NCBI GenBank assembly: GCA_035539215.1
Contig: DATLIX010000159.1
Coordinates: forward strand, 23,216-87,215
Length of the DNA: 64,000 nucleotides
From: Dongia_B sp035539215
GTDB taxonomy: Bacteria > Pseudomonadota > Alphaproteobacteria > Dongiales > Dongiaceae
Direction of reading: 5' to 3'
How positions within the stretch are numbered: the first letter of the stretch is position 1; the number at the start of each line of letters is the position of its first letter. Below, piece by piece: positions 24,929 to 33,587 of this stretch. The notes below the pieces were generated by a model that was not told where the DNA came from, searched no databases, and was given only the letters and a program-made list of their open reading frames with translations. A program made the translations under genes and the position numbers.

Positions 24929-26635
24929 TCAGCTCGCCATCATCACGGTTGACTCTTGCCGTACATCGGGCGGCACCGTCTCGGGCATCTCCGCGGCGCG
25001 CTTATCGAGGATGAGCAACGTCTTCTCCGCAGCCAGATTCGGCAGGCGATAGGTAACCGTATGGCTCAAGGTCAGATCGAGTGCCGCCGCAACCGCGCGA
25101 TAGGCCTCGACCGAACGCCAGCGCACGTGACGGGCATCGCTGGCCGTGCCGGGGAAATGTTCGAGGATCAGCAGCCGGCCGCCGGGCTTCAGGTTGCGCT
25201 CCAAGGCTGCCAGTCCGCGCTGCCACAGATCGTCATCGAGAATATGGAAGAGCACGTCAAGGCAAAGGACGGCATCGACCGGCGGCACGTCGACCTGATC
25301 GAAAGGCTTGGCGAAGAAGGTGCCGCCCGGTATCCGCGCCTGCGCCTGGGCCACCGCCGTCTCGGAGAAATCGGCGCCGATGATCTGGAAGCCGAGATCG
25401 GCGCAAAGCGCGCTGATGACGCCGGTGCCGCAGCCGGCATCGAACAGCACCCGCCCCCGCGGTTCGGGAAATTTCGACAGCAGGGCTGCGCGCAGATAAT
25501 CGGCGTTGGCCGAATAATCCTGGAAGTTCTGCGCCTCGCTCATGCCGATATGGCCGACACTGCGGATGGACCCCTTCAGTGCGGCATGGCGCGCCTCCCA
25601 ATAGCCGCGCGGATCGAAGCCTTCGGCGGCGGCTTCTCCCAGCAGGCGCCGCACGGCCTCCTCCTGGCGCGGCACCGAATAGCAGTCGAGCACGAAGGCG
25701 CGATAGGCGTTCGGCCGGGCCTGGCGGATACGTTCGACCGCCTGGTCGACCGTTGCGAACAATGTCTCCGCCGGCCAGGTCTTGGCGGCACCCGGATAGC
25801 TGTGCACCACCGGCCAGCAGCCGCTCGCCATCGCCTCGCCGATATTCATGCCGAAGCTTTCATAGAGCGTGGTCGAAAGAAGCACACCCTTGTCGCGATA
25901 CCAGGCGTCGATATCGGCAATCCGGCCGTAGAAGGTAATCTTGCCTTTGAGCTCCATCTCATCCATGAGATGGCGCAGATAGCGCGCGGTACGGGGGCAG
26001 TTCGGCTCGCCGGCGACATGCAGGTGATAGTTCGGATCGATATCGAGCAGGCGGCGCAGGATCTGCAGCGCCAGCATGGGATTCTTCTTCATGGCGATAT
26101 CGCCGACCCAGGCGATGCGGTAGGGGTCCCCCGGCGTGTCGCCCGGCAGGAAGCGGGCGCAGTCGATGCCATTGGGAATGACACAGGCATCGACACGGCG
26201 CGGCAGGTCCGGCATCTGCTTCAGGAGTTCGTCGCGGATATCCTCGCTGACGAAGATCAGATGATCGACGGCTTCCCACCTGACGTGATGCGGCAGCCGC
26301 CCGTCGATCACCTCCGTCGAATGCAGGCGGACGATGACCTTCTTGCCATGGGCGCGCATGTTGAACTTGTTGGTGGCCCAGACGGCCGGTTCCAGGCACC
26401 ATTCCAGCCAGACGATGTCGGCCCAGGAAATTGCCTCGATCAGTACCGCCTCCTGGTGCGAATGGACGAAGCGGATGTCGTAATCCGGCTCCAGGAAGGC
26501 GATGATATCCCGCAGGAAGGAGATCTCCTGCGGTTTCAGGGCATCGATAAAGGCGATGCGCGGGCGACGGCCGAACGGCGCAATTCCTGGCCCGCCGGAA
26601 CCAGATGAGGGATGACGGCCCGGTTGATCCATCAT
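24929..26635 (-). CDS. fusion of GT4-type glycosyltransferase and SAM methyltransferase
   Basis: Protein of 568 residues in two parts. Residues about 20-340 are a GT-B glycosyltransferase of family 4: 'YRIAWVGDIAMKKNPMLALQ', 'LHVAGEPNCPRTARYLRHL', 'ITFYGRIADIDAWYRDKGVL' and 'TTLYESFGMNIGEAMASGCW' with the family E-x7-E. Residues about 380-540 are a class I methyltransferase: 'RVLFDAGCGTGVISALCADL', 'IIGADFSETAVAQAQARI', 'VDAVLCLDVLFHILDDDLWQ' and 'LKPGGRLLILEHFPG'. The linker 'GHIGMSEAQNFQDYSANADY' starts the second part. Linked sugar transfer and methylation, as in methyl-capped glycans, is the natural inference. The two starts, ATGATG, differ by one codon. Confidence 0.87.
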   Translation of the reverse strand: MMDQPGRHPSSGSGGPGIAPFGRRPRIAFIDALKPQEISFLRDIIAFLEPDYDIRFVHSHQEAVLIEAISWADIVWLEWCLEPAVWATNKFNMRAHGKKVIVRLHSTEVIDGRLPHHVRWEAVDHLIFVSEDIRDELLKQMPDLPRRVDACVIPNGIDCARFLPGDTPGDPYRIAWVGDIAMKKNPMLALQILRRLLDIDPNYHLHVAGEPNCPRTARYLRHLMDEMELKGKITFYGRIADIDAWYRDKGVLLSTTLYESFGMNIGEAMASGCWPVVHSYPGAAKTWPAETLFATVDQAVERIRQARPNAYRAFVLDCYSVPRQEEAVRRLLGEAAAEGFDPRGYWEARHAALKGSIRSVGHIGMSEAQNFQDYSANADYLRAALLSKFPEPRGRVLFDAGCGTGVISALCADLGFQIIGADFSETAVAQAQARIPGGTFFAKPFDQVDVPPVDAVLCLDVLFHILDDDLWQRGLAALERNLKPGGRLLILEHFPGTASDARHVRWRSVEAYRAVAAALDLTLSHTVTYRLPNLAAEKTLLILDKRAAEMPETVPPDVRQESTVMMAS

Positions 26636-26838
26636 GCTTGTCCTTCCCCATCCGCTGAAGCCGCTCTTCAGGCTGATACGGCGACGGCCGCCTTTTCAGG
26701 CGGGAAAACCGCCCGCTTGCCGCCGTCTTTTGCCGGTAGATCCGCCGGCATAAAAGCTCGCCCGGTTTTCCGTCCCTCTCCGTAAAACTCCAGGACCGGG
26801 CGATGTGACCCGCCGGTCCGGCTGGTATCGGAGGCAAT

Positions 26839-27702
26839 ATGCGCGAGGAAGCGGGCAGCATCGTCAGTCAGGGCGCTGTTGACGTTGCCTATGCGGCCCA
26901 GTCTCCGGCGGGCGCGTGGGACGGGATAGAGCACGCCTCGGGTGCCGCCGAACCGACCGCTTCCGCCCGGCTCGCCCTGATCGGCGCACCCCGCTCCGGG
27001 CTCTCGGTCCTGGGGCTGATCGCCGGCCATTACGGCTGGCGGGATCAAAGGCAGGCCGGTCCGGCCGGCATGATCGCAGCCGACGCCGCTGCCCTGCCGT
27101 CCGGTTCCTGTCTCCTCGGCGCCATTCCGCACACTGAAAATGCCATCGAGGCACTCCGCGGCTTCCGCAAGATCCTGGTGATGCGGGAATTGCGCAGCGC
27201 CTTCGTCTCGCTGTTGCGCATCGAACGGCGCCTGCAGCAATCGCCGCATCTGGCGCCGATCTGGCAGCTGCCGACCAACCAGCTGCAGATGAGCCGCTTC
27301 CTGCAGCAGCACGGGCCCTCTCTGTTCGGGCAGTTCCTGTCGGTCCTCTGCTGGATGACGGAGCCCGATGTCGTCACCCTGCGCTTTGAAAAACTTCAGC
27401 AGCCCGATTCCGGTATGGCCGCGCGCCTGGCGAGGCTGCTGCGCAGGGACGCAAGCACATCAGGAGACCGGGACGCGGACGCGGGCATACCCGATCTGAC
27501 GGCGGGCGCCGACAGCCTCCTTACCGTCCTGCGACCGGCCAGCGGCGCCGCGGCGCCGGTGAAGTCCGCGGCGAAAGCGCATTTCCGCAGTTTCTGGAGC
27601 GGTGAGGCGGAAGCCCTGTTTACCGCTTTCGGCGGCTGCCAGTTGAACAAGGCCCTGGGTTACGACCAGGCCTATGGGACGGATGATCATGCAGCTCACT
27701 AA
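26839..27702 (+). CDS. sulfotransferase-family protein
   Basis: Protein of 287 residues with hallmarks of PAPS-dependent sulfotransferases: the P-loop-like 'ALIGAPRSGLSVLGLIAGH' at about residue 46, a 3'-phosphate region 'ILVMRELRSAFVSLLRIE', and a C-terminal 'FRSFWSGEAEALFTAFGGCQ' then 'LGYDQAYG' like the end of the fold. A typical long region is replaced by an Ala/Asp-rich linker. It is divergent from the glycosyltransferase pair and overlaps the SGNH gene by 29 bp. It probably sulfates a glycan made by the neighbours. Start has GGAGG. Confidence 0.7.
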   Translation: MREEAGSIVSQGAVDVAYAAQSPAGAWDGIEHASGAAEPTASARLALIGAPRSGLSVLGLIAGHYGWRDQRQAGPAGMIAADAAALPSGSCLLGAIPHTENAIEALRGFRKILVMRELRSAFVSLLRIERRLQQSPHLAPIWQLPTNQLQMSRFLQQHGPSLFGQFLSVLCWMTEPDVVTLRFEKLQQPDSGMAARLARLLRRDASTSGDRDADAGIPDLTAGADSLLTVLRPASGAAAPVKSAAKAHFRSFWSGEAEALFTAFGGCQLNKALGYDQAYGTDDHAAH

Positions 27703-28495
27703 TGCCGTACAAACCGCCCGGCCACACACCGCTTTGGCGCAGCGCAAGCTCACCTCGCTGGCGACACCGACGGCCGCATCCCTGTCGCCCGAAGCGATGA
27801 TGCATTACAATTTCCTGTTCCTCGGGGATAGCCACATCGCCTATTTCCGCCAAGCGATGCAGATCCTCGGCTTCCTCTCCTGGCAGTATGATTTCTGCGA
27901 AGCCGGCGTCGCCACCGGCATCGATAATGGCGGCCGGCAGACCACCAATGCCTTCGACACGTTCCGCCGCTTCCTGCGCGACAAAAGCCGCCAGTCGACC
28001 GTCGTCCTGCAATTGGGCGAGGCGGTATGCAGCTTTGTCATCTGGCACCGTGCCAAGCTCTATAACGAACCGGTCACCGATCAGCTGCGCGCTTCGATCT
28101 CGGCCTATGTTGCCTTCATCCATGAGCTCCGCCATGCCGGCTTCATCGATATCGTCATTACCGGCGCCACGTTGCCGACGATCCGCGACGGCCAGGAAGG
28201 CGGCGCCGCCGCCGCCATGCGGCGCGAGGTGACGGCGACCCTGGCGGAGCGCACCAAGCTCACGCTGGACTACAACAAGACGCTGCAGAGCAATGCCCGG
28301 GAACTGGGCCTGCGCTACCTCGATATCAGCGCCGATGTCATCGACCCCGCCACCAAGACGGTGCGCAGCAGCTATCTCAATCCCGATCCCTTCGATCATC
28401 ATCTCGATTACGGTGCCGCCGGCCAGCTCTGGGCCGACCGGCTACGCGTGATGATCGCGGCGGAGAGCGCCCGGCGGCGCCTGTCGGCGGCGTAG
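27674..28495 (+). CDS. SGNH/GDSL-like protein
   Basis: Protein of 273 residues; the GDS block 'NFLFLGDSHIAYFRQAMQIL' appears near residue 55, 'FVIWHRAKLYNEPV' and 'DIVITGATLPTIRDG' follow, and 'FDHHLDYGAAGQLWADRL' supplies a D-x-x-H-like end. Members of this kind act as esterases or O-acetyl transfer partners on polysaccharides. It overlaps the sulfotransferase gene by 29 bp, so the two are translationally coupled. Several ATGs lie within the first six codons (27674, 27683, 27689); the exact start is open. Confidence 0.75.
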   Translation: MGRMIMQLTNAVQTARPHTALAQRKLTSLATPTAASLSPEAMMHYNFLFLGDSHIAYFRQAMQILGFLSWQYDFCEAGVATGIDNGGRQTTNAFDTFRRFLRDKSRQSTVVLQLGEAVCSFVIWHRAKLYNEPVTDQLRASISAYVAFIHELRHAGFIDIVITGATLPTIRDGQEGGAAAAMRREVTATLAERTKLTLDYNKTLQSNARELGLRYLDISADVIDPATKTVRSSYLNPDPFDHHLDYGAAGQLWADRLRVMIAAESARRRLSAA

Positions 28496-28529
28496 AGGCT
28501 GCAGCAGATCGCCGGAGTAATCGTCGGCG

Positions 28530-29006
28530 TTATTTCAGCGTATACGTAAAATCATATTCCGAGCCTTTGGCATCACGGGCATGCAACGCCATCTCGCCGC
28601 GTTCCGTCGCATAACTGCCGGTGCCACCGGTCACGGCGAGGACCGAATCGCCGGCATCAAGGAACGGACCCTCCACCGTGAGATGGCCCCGCGCCAGGGC
28701 GATCGTCCAGAAGCACTCCCAGGCCTTGCCCACCACGGTGCGAATGCAAAAGCCGTTATCGACGCCGATCTTGCTCTGGTTGGCGCCATCGAATATCTCA
28801 TTGGAGAAGGTCAGGATGTCGCCGACGCTGTCACCCTTGGCGCCTAGATCCGTCACCGTGTCGGAGGTCGCACGTTCGACGACATGCAGTTGCATCTCCG
28901 CGGAAGCCGGCGCAGCAGACAGCACAGAGGCGGCAAATAACGCCCCCGCCATGCCCAACCCGGTCAACACATTCACGACCGAGCGCAAGATCAACGAATC
29001 TCTCAT
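28530..29006 (-). CDS. secreted allene-oxide-cyclase/dirigent-like barrel protein
   Basis: Secreted protein of 158 residues. Signal peptide to about residue 36 ('GMAGALFAASVLSAAPASAE'), then a small beta-barrel of about 120 residues with 'GDSVGDILTFSNEIFDGANQ', 'GFCIRTVVGKAWECFWTI', 'LARGHLTVEGPFLD' and 'AVTGGTGSYATERGEMALHA'. The pattern of 'GD...FSN', the Cys pair and 'TGGTGxY' fits the allene oxide cyclase/dirigent superfamily. Bacterial members have no known reaction. Monocistronic, with GGGAGAG upstream. Confidence 0.75.
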   Translation of the reverse strand: MRDSLILRSVVNVLTGLGMAGALFAASVLSAAPASAEMQLHVVERATSDTVTDLGAKGDSVGDILTFSNEIFDGANQSKIGVDNGFCIRTVVGKAWECFWTIALARGHLTVEGPFLDAGDSVLAVTGGTGSYATERGEMALHARDAKGSEYDFTYTLK

Positions 29007-29170
29007 CGCACTCTCCCGGCTTCGCCTTTTACTGGTAGCAGGTTAGACCCCGGAGGCTGCATTGGCGAGAGGCCGGGCGATCACAACTTTTGACGTTCAA
29101 GCCGGAGATTCGTGGCCGCGAAGATACCGGCTGCGCCGGTCCAGGACGGTTGCCTTGCCAGCGCCGCCCC

Positions 29171-29920
29171 TCACCTTTCCTTCAGATAGTCATAGGCGAC
29201 CCGGCCATAGGGCAAAGTGAGATCGGCGATGAAGTGATGGGCACCGATCACCTTGCGCACGGGCAGGTCGGCGACCGGCGCGTTGACATGCGGCACCAGG
29301 TGCAGGCGCGCGGGCCCCATCCAGGAACCCTTGACGGTGATGTCGCTGAGGTTGATCGCCACTAGCTGGCAGATCGCCGGCTCGCCATCGACGCCGGGGA
29401 TGAGCTTCAGATTGATCTGCGTCTTGGTGAGCATCGCCAGCGTGCGCTCGCCATTGCCCGCCATGCTCTCATGCTTGTAGCCCATGCTGCCCATGGCGAC
29501 GAGCTGCCCCGCATATTCCAGCGTGCCGGTCAGCGTGTCCTTGACGATCTCCAGCTTCGGATTGGCGTATTTCTTGGGAAAGCCCCAGATCTCGCGGCCG
29601 GCGACGATGGGCGGATCATCGTCGAGATACATCTGGCTGACGAAGCTCACCGCCTCGCCGCCGAGCTTGGCCGGGATCACCAGGCCGGTCTCGGTATAGC
29701 TGCCGAAGCCGGTGCTGTCCGGCATCTTGATCCATTCGTAATGGACGAGATTGTCGCCGACCGGCTCCAGCGGCTCCGGCAATTGCGCGCGGATCGCCGC
29801 CGGATCGCTCTCATAGGTGATGGTCATGTATTCGCGGTTGATGAAGCGATAGGGGCCGGCCGGATAGCTGGGGCTGGCGAGCGGCATCGAGGGCAGGCTG
29901 AGCACGTCGTCTTTGCGCAT
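29171..29920 (-). CDS. adc: acetoacetate decarboxylase
   Basis: Cytoplasmic enzyme of 249 residues, the usual Adc length. The Schiff-base lysine region 'GREIWGFPKKYANPKLEI' is intact, preceded by 'DDDPPIVAG', and the N-terminus has 'PAGPYRFINREYMTITYESD'. It converts acetoacetate to acetone and CO2 in known members. The start at 29920 was chosen because it gives family length and sequence; the longer reading adds unlikely sequence. It lies 350 bp downstream of the thiolase gene in the same direction, fitting acetoacetyl-CoA/acetoacetate metabolism. A CoA transferase is not in the window. Confidence 0.9.
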   Translation of the reverse strand: MRKDDVLSLPSMPLASPSYPAGPYRFINREYMTITYESDPAAIRAQLPEPLEPVGDNLVHYEWIKMPDSTGFGSYTETGLVIPAKLGGEAVSFVSQMYLDDDPPIVAGREIWGFPKKYANPKLEIVKDTLTGTLEYAGQLVAMGSMGYKHESMAGNGERTLAMLTKTQINLKLIPGVDGEPAICQLVAINLSDITVKGSWMGPARLHLVPHVNAPVADLPVRKVIGAHHFIADLTLPYGRVAYDYLKER

Positions 29921-30268
29921 GATCCCATCCAGATTGCTGATGCAGACGACAAGCACAGGGCCGGCATGGCTTTGCGGTAGAATTGGCGTTCTTTGGTGCT
30001 GGCCCAGTGATCGCGGACTGCGACTGCCCCGCCAGCCGATGGTCGGAGCCGGGCGCCCGTCCGTCAAGCAAAATCCGGCGATGCTTTTGTGACACGGCCG
30101 CCGCAGCGGCGCCACGGTCGCATCATCCTTACATTACGCAGGGGTTAAGACAGTTGCGCGCCCCCTGCCGTCCGACCTATCGCGCGGCGCCTAAAGTTAC
30201 AGCGGTCGTTACCATGGACCCCGCTGAGGCATCTCGGCCCACGGCAAGGCAAGTCCGGCAAAGCCGCC
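29921..30268. other. intergenic region between thiolase and decarboxylase
   Basis: About 350 bp between two same-strand genes of a likely pathway. No gene or clear terminator is visible. The length suggests a separate promoter for the decarboxylase rather than a tight operon. Confidence 0.4.
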
Positions 30269-31465
30269 TCATGCCCCGCGTTCAATGGCGATTGCCGTCG
30301 CTTCGCCGCCGCCGATGCAGAGCGAGGCGATGCCGCGCTCGAGGTCGTGATGCTGCAGGGCATGCAGCAAGGTCACGATGATGCGGGCACCGGTGGCGCC
30401 GATCGGATGGCCGAGGGCACAGGCGCCGCCATTGACATTGATCTTCTCGGCTGGAATGGCGAGGTCGCGCATCGCCGCCATCGGTACCACGGCGAAGGCC
30501 TCGTTGATCTCGACGAGATCGACGTCGGGCATCGACCAGCCGGTTTTCTCCAGCAATTTGCGGATTGCCGGGATGGGTGCGGTGGTGAACCAGGCGGGGT
30601 CCTGCGAATGCGTGGCATGGCCCTTGATCGTGGCGAGGATCGGCAGGCCTTCGCGTTCGGCGATCGACCGGCGGGTCAGGACAAAGGCCGCGGCGCCATC
30701 GGCATTGGCGGAGGAACTGGCAGCCGTCACCGTGCCGTCCTTGGCGAAAGCAGGCTTGAGTTGCGGAATCTTCTGCGGCGAAACCTTGCCCGGAATCTCG
30801 TCATCGGCAATCGTCTGGGAACCACCTTTGACGGCGATGTCGATCGGCGCGATCTCCGCCTTGAAGAAGCCTTCCTTCACCGCCTTCTGGGCCCGCGTCA
30901 GGGTGCGGATCGCATATTCGTCCTGATCCTGGCGGCTGAACTGATAGCTCTGCGCCGTCGCCTCGCCGAAGCTGCCCATCGGCCGGCCGCCCTCATAGGC
31001 GTCTTCGAGGCCGTCGAGCATCATGTGATCGAAGATCTTATCGTGGCCGGCGCGGTAGCCGCCGCGCGCCTTCTGCAGCAGATAGGGTGCGGCACTCATA
31101 TTCTCCATGCCACCGGTGACGACGATCTCGGCCGAACCCGCCAGCAGTAGATCATGGCCCAGCATGGTCGCCTTCATGCCCGAGCCGCAGACCTTGTTGA
31201 CGGTGGTGGCGCCGGTGGCATCGGGCAGGCCGGCATAGCGCATCGCCTGGCGGGCCGGGGCCTGGCCGTGCCCGGCCGGCAGCACACAGCCCATCAGGAC
31301 TTCATCGATCTTCTCCGGCTTGAGCCCGGCCCGGCCGAGCGCCGCACCAATGACATGGGCGCCGAGCAACGGCGCCGCCGTTCCGGCGAGCTCGCCCATG
31401 AAACGGCCCAAGGGTGTGCGTACCGCGGCGGCGATGACGACCGGATCGGTATTTCTGTCGGACAT
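30269..31465 (-). CDS. acetyl-CoA C-acyltransferase (thiolase)
   Basis: Cytoplasmic thiolase of 398 residues. Nucleophilic Cys in 'TTVNKVCGSGMKATMLG', the His motif 'CALGHPIGATGARIIVTLL' and the C-terminal 'ASLCIGGGEATAIAIERG' (catalytic Cys-x-Gly) are all present, plus 'VVTGGMENMSAAPYLLQKAR'. Length and sequence fit acetyl-CoA acetyltransferase (PhaA/AtoB type) that condenses two acetyl-CoA or cleaves acetoacetyl-CoA. With acetoacetate decarboxylase downstream and TetR divergent, it likely acts in ketone-body or PHB metabolism. Start has AGGAG. Confidence 0.92.
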   Translation of the reverse strand: MSDRNTDPVVIAAAVRTPLGRFMGELAGTAAPLLGAHVIGAALGRAGLKPEKIDEVLMGCVLPAGHGQAPARQAMRYAGLPDATGATTVNKVCGSGMKATMLGHDLLLAGSAEIVVTGGMENMSAAPYLLQKARGGYRAGHDKIFDHMMLDGLEDAYEGGRPMGSFGEATAQSYQFSRQDQDEYAIRTLTRAQKAVKEGFFKAEIAPIDIAVKGGSQTIADDEIPGKVSPQKIPQLKPAFAKDGTVTAASSSANADGAAAFVLTRRSIAEREGLPILATIKGHATHSQDPAWFTTAPIPAIRKLLEKTGWSMPDVDLVEINEAFAVVPMAAMRDLAIPAEKINVNGGACALGHPIGATGARIIVTLLHALQHHDLERGIASLCIGGGEATAIAIERGA

Positions 31466-31640
31466 GACGGTCTCCTATGACAGCCTGAAGAGGGACGGCC
31501 GGAAGCGGAAATGGAAGCGGCTACAACTGTGTGACCAGCGGCATCCCATCCACGTTCGATGAACATGATGCGGCCCTTGAAGGCGCAAAGCCAGGAAGGT
31601 CTTTAAGGGCTGGCGGGTCTTTACGTGTCTGCGCTCTTTA

Positions 31641-31656
31641 TATGATGTACGTCATA
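31641..31656. promoter_or_regulatory. 16-bp palindrome between thiolase and TetR genes
   Basis: TATGA-TGTACG-TCATA: near-perfect dyad (one mismatched pair) in an AT-rich patch 59 bp before the TetR start and about 175 bp before the divergent thiolase start. Its size suits a TetR dimer, so it may autoregulate the regulator and possibly the thiolase gene. Confidence 0.55.
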
Positions 31657-31714
31657 CTATATGGTGGACGACCGGCGCGAAGGTCAAGCGCCTCTTTTTA
31701 TCCGAAGATGATCA

Positions 31715-32305
31715 ATGCGTTACAGCAAGGAACATAAAGCCGAAACGCGGCAGCAGATCCTGATCCAGGCGGCGCGGCACTTCCTGCAGGATGGCATTGA
31801 CGGTACCGGGATCGCCGGCCTGATGGCGGAAGCCGGCCTGACCCACGGCGGCTTCTATGCCCATTTCAAGAGCAAGGACGATCTGGTAGCCGCCGCCATC
31901 GCCAGCGGCTTTCGCCATACCCGCGCCGCTTTGGCGCGCGAGGCCGCGAAGACCGGGTTGGAGGGCGTCATCCGGCTTTATCTCGACCAGCGCCACCGCG
32001 ACACGCCGAGCAAAGGCTGCATCGCCGCCCTGCTGAGCCAGGAGATCGCCCGGCTGCCGAAGAAGGTGCGGGCCAGTTTCACGACGGAGGTGGCCGAACT
32101 GCTGCAATTGATCGCCGAGCTGCTGCCGATGCCGGAAGGCCGCAAACGGTTGACGCGGGAGGAACGGTCGGACCGCGCGATCATGATCCTCAGCAGCATG
32201 ATGGGCAGCCTGCAGCTGGCGCGCGCCATCACCGATCCGGCATTGTCGGATCGCATCCTCGCCTGCGGAATCGAGGCCGCGCTGCAGCTTGCCCGCCATG
32301 CCTGA
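31715..32305 (+). CDS. TetR/AcrR-family regulator
   Basis: Repressor of 196 residues. The HTH is 'RQQILIQAARHFLQDGIDGT' then 'GIAGLMAEAGLTHGGFYAHF' and 'KSKDDLVAAAI', the TetR_N signature. The C-terminal ligand domain resembles the AcrR/NemR group: 'KGCIAALLSQEIARLP' with a Cys that could be redox- or electrophile-responsive (inference only). It is divergent from the thiolase-decarboxylase genes, with a palindrome between them. Ribosome site is weak. Confidence 0.87.
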   Translation: MRYSKEHKAETRQQILIQAARHFLQDGIDGTGIAGLMAEAGLTHGGFYAHFKSKDDLVAAAIASGFRHTRAALAREAAKTGLEGVIRLYLDQRHRDTPSKGCIAALLSQEIARLPKKVRASFTTEVAELLQLIAELLPMPEGRKRLTREERSDRAIMILSSMMGSLQLARAITDPALSDRILACGIEAALQLARHA

Positions 32306-32399
32306 CCGTCGGCCGGCGCGGCCTTGCGTTCGGCGGCGTGAACCGTAAGCTGGTGCCGCGCGCAACCGAGAGCAATTGCGGGCGACAGCGGGTAACGGC

Positions 32400-33572
32400 A
32401 TGCGCATTCGCAAGATCTCCGACAAGACCATTCCCCTTTCCCGCTACGCCGATCCGGCGCTGCCCTCCGGCGGGTTGACGACCAGCTTGGTGAAGATCGC
32501 CGTCGACCGGGAAGACGGCGCGCCGGTGACAGGCTATGGCTTTGCCTCGATCGGGCGCTTCGCCCAGAGCGGGTTGACCCGTGAACGCTTCGCGCCGCGC
32601 CTGCGGTCCGTACCGGCAGCGCAGATCGTCACCGACAGCGGCGACAATCTCGACCCCGCCCGCTGCTGGCAGGCGATGATGCGGGATGAAAAGCCCGGCG
32701 GTCATGGCGAGCGCTGCGTTGCCGTGGGAGCCCTGGACATGGCGATCTGGGATGCCGCGGCGAAGATCGCCGGCCAGCCGCTCTGGCAGTTCCTGGCGGC
32801 ACGTCTCGGCCGCCGGATCGAAACGGCACCGGCCGTCGATCTCTATGCCTCGGGCGGCTATGCTTATCCCAGCGACGATCTCGTTCGCCTCGGCGACGAG
32901 ATCCGCGGCTTCCTCGACCAGGGCTATCGCCGCGTGAAGATCAAGATCGGCGGCGCCGGCGATAGCCGCGCTGGCATGGATCAGGATATGCGCCGCATCG
33001 AGACGGTGCTGAAGCTGCTGCCCGCGCCCTTAAGCCTCGCCGTCGACGCGATGAATCGCTACGGCGCGGCGGCCGCGCTGCGGATGGCGGAACATCTTGC
33101 CGCCTATGACCTCCTGTGGCTCGAAGATATCTGCGACCCGCATGATTTTGCCACCCAAGGCGAGATCGCCGCACGCCTGTCAACGCCGCTTGCCGCCGGC
33201 GAGCCGCTGTTCTCGGCGGCCGAGGCGACACTGCTGTTCCGCCATGGCGGCTTGCGGCCGGACCGCGACATCCTGCTGTTCGATCCGGCGCATTGCTACG
33301 GCCTTACGCACTACCTGGAGATCATCGCCGCCGCCGAACAGGCCGGCTGGCCGCGCCGTGCCTTCTGGCCGCATGGCGGGCACCTCTTCTCGCTGCAGCT
33401 GGCGGCCGCACTCGGGCTTGGCGGCAGCGAAGTCAATCCGCGCGCTTTCCCGCCGATCGGCGGGCTGGGCGACGGCCGGTATCCGCAGGCCGGACGAGCA
33501 TCGCCGCCCGATCTGCCCGGCATCGGCCTGGAAAGCCGCGCGGCATTCGCGCAGCTCTTCGCAACGTTTTGA
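32400..33572 (+). CDS. enolase-superfamily enzyme (mandelate racemase/MLE type)
   Basis: Cytoplasmic enzyme of 390 residues. K-x-K 'YRRVKIKIGGAGDSRA', first metal Asp in 'SLAVDAMNRYG', metal Glu in 'LLWLEDICDPHDF' and 'PLAAGEPLFSAAEATLLF', and a C-terminal 'FWPHGGHLFSLQLAAALGLG' containing His. This matches the mandelate racemase/glucarate dehydratase subgroup, whose members abstract an alpha-proton from sugar acids or similar. The ATG at 32400 is preferred to a TTG eight codons earlier. It starts 95 bp after the TetR gene in the same direction; link to it unclear. Substrate unknown. Confidence 0.85.
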   Translation: MRIRKISDKTIPLSRYADPALPSGGLTTSLVKIAVDREDGAPVTGYGFASIGRFAQSGLTRERFAPRLRSVPAAQIVTDSGDNLDPARCWQAMMRDEKPGGHGERCVAVGALDMAIWDAAAKIAGQPLWQFLAARLGRRIETAPAVDLYASGGYAYPSDDLVRLGDEIRGFLDQGYRRVKIKIGGAGDSRAGMDQDMRRIETVLKLLPAPLSLAVDAMNRYGAAAALRMAEHLAAYDLLWLEDICDPHDFATQGEIAARLSTPLAAGEPLFSAAEATLLFRHGGLRPDRDILLFDPAHCYGLTHYLEIIAAAEQAGWPRRAFWPHGGHLFSLQLAAALGLGGSEVNPRAFPPIGGLGDGRYPQAGRASPPDLPGIGLESRAAFAQLFATF

Positions 33573-33587
33573 ACGGCCCGGAAAGGA

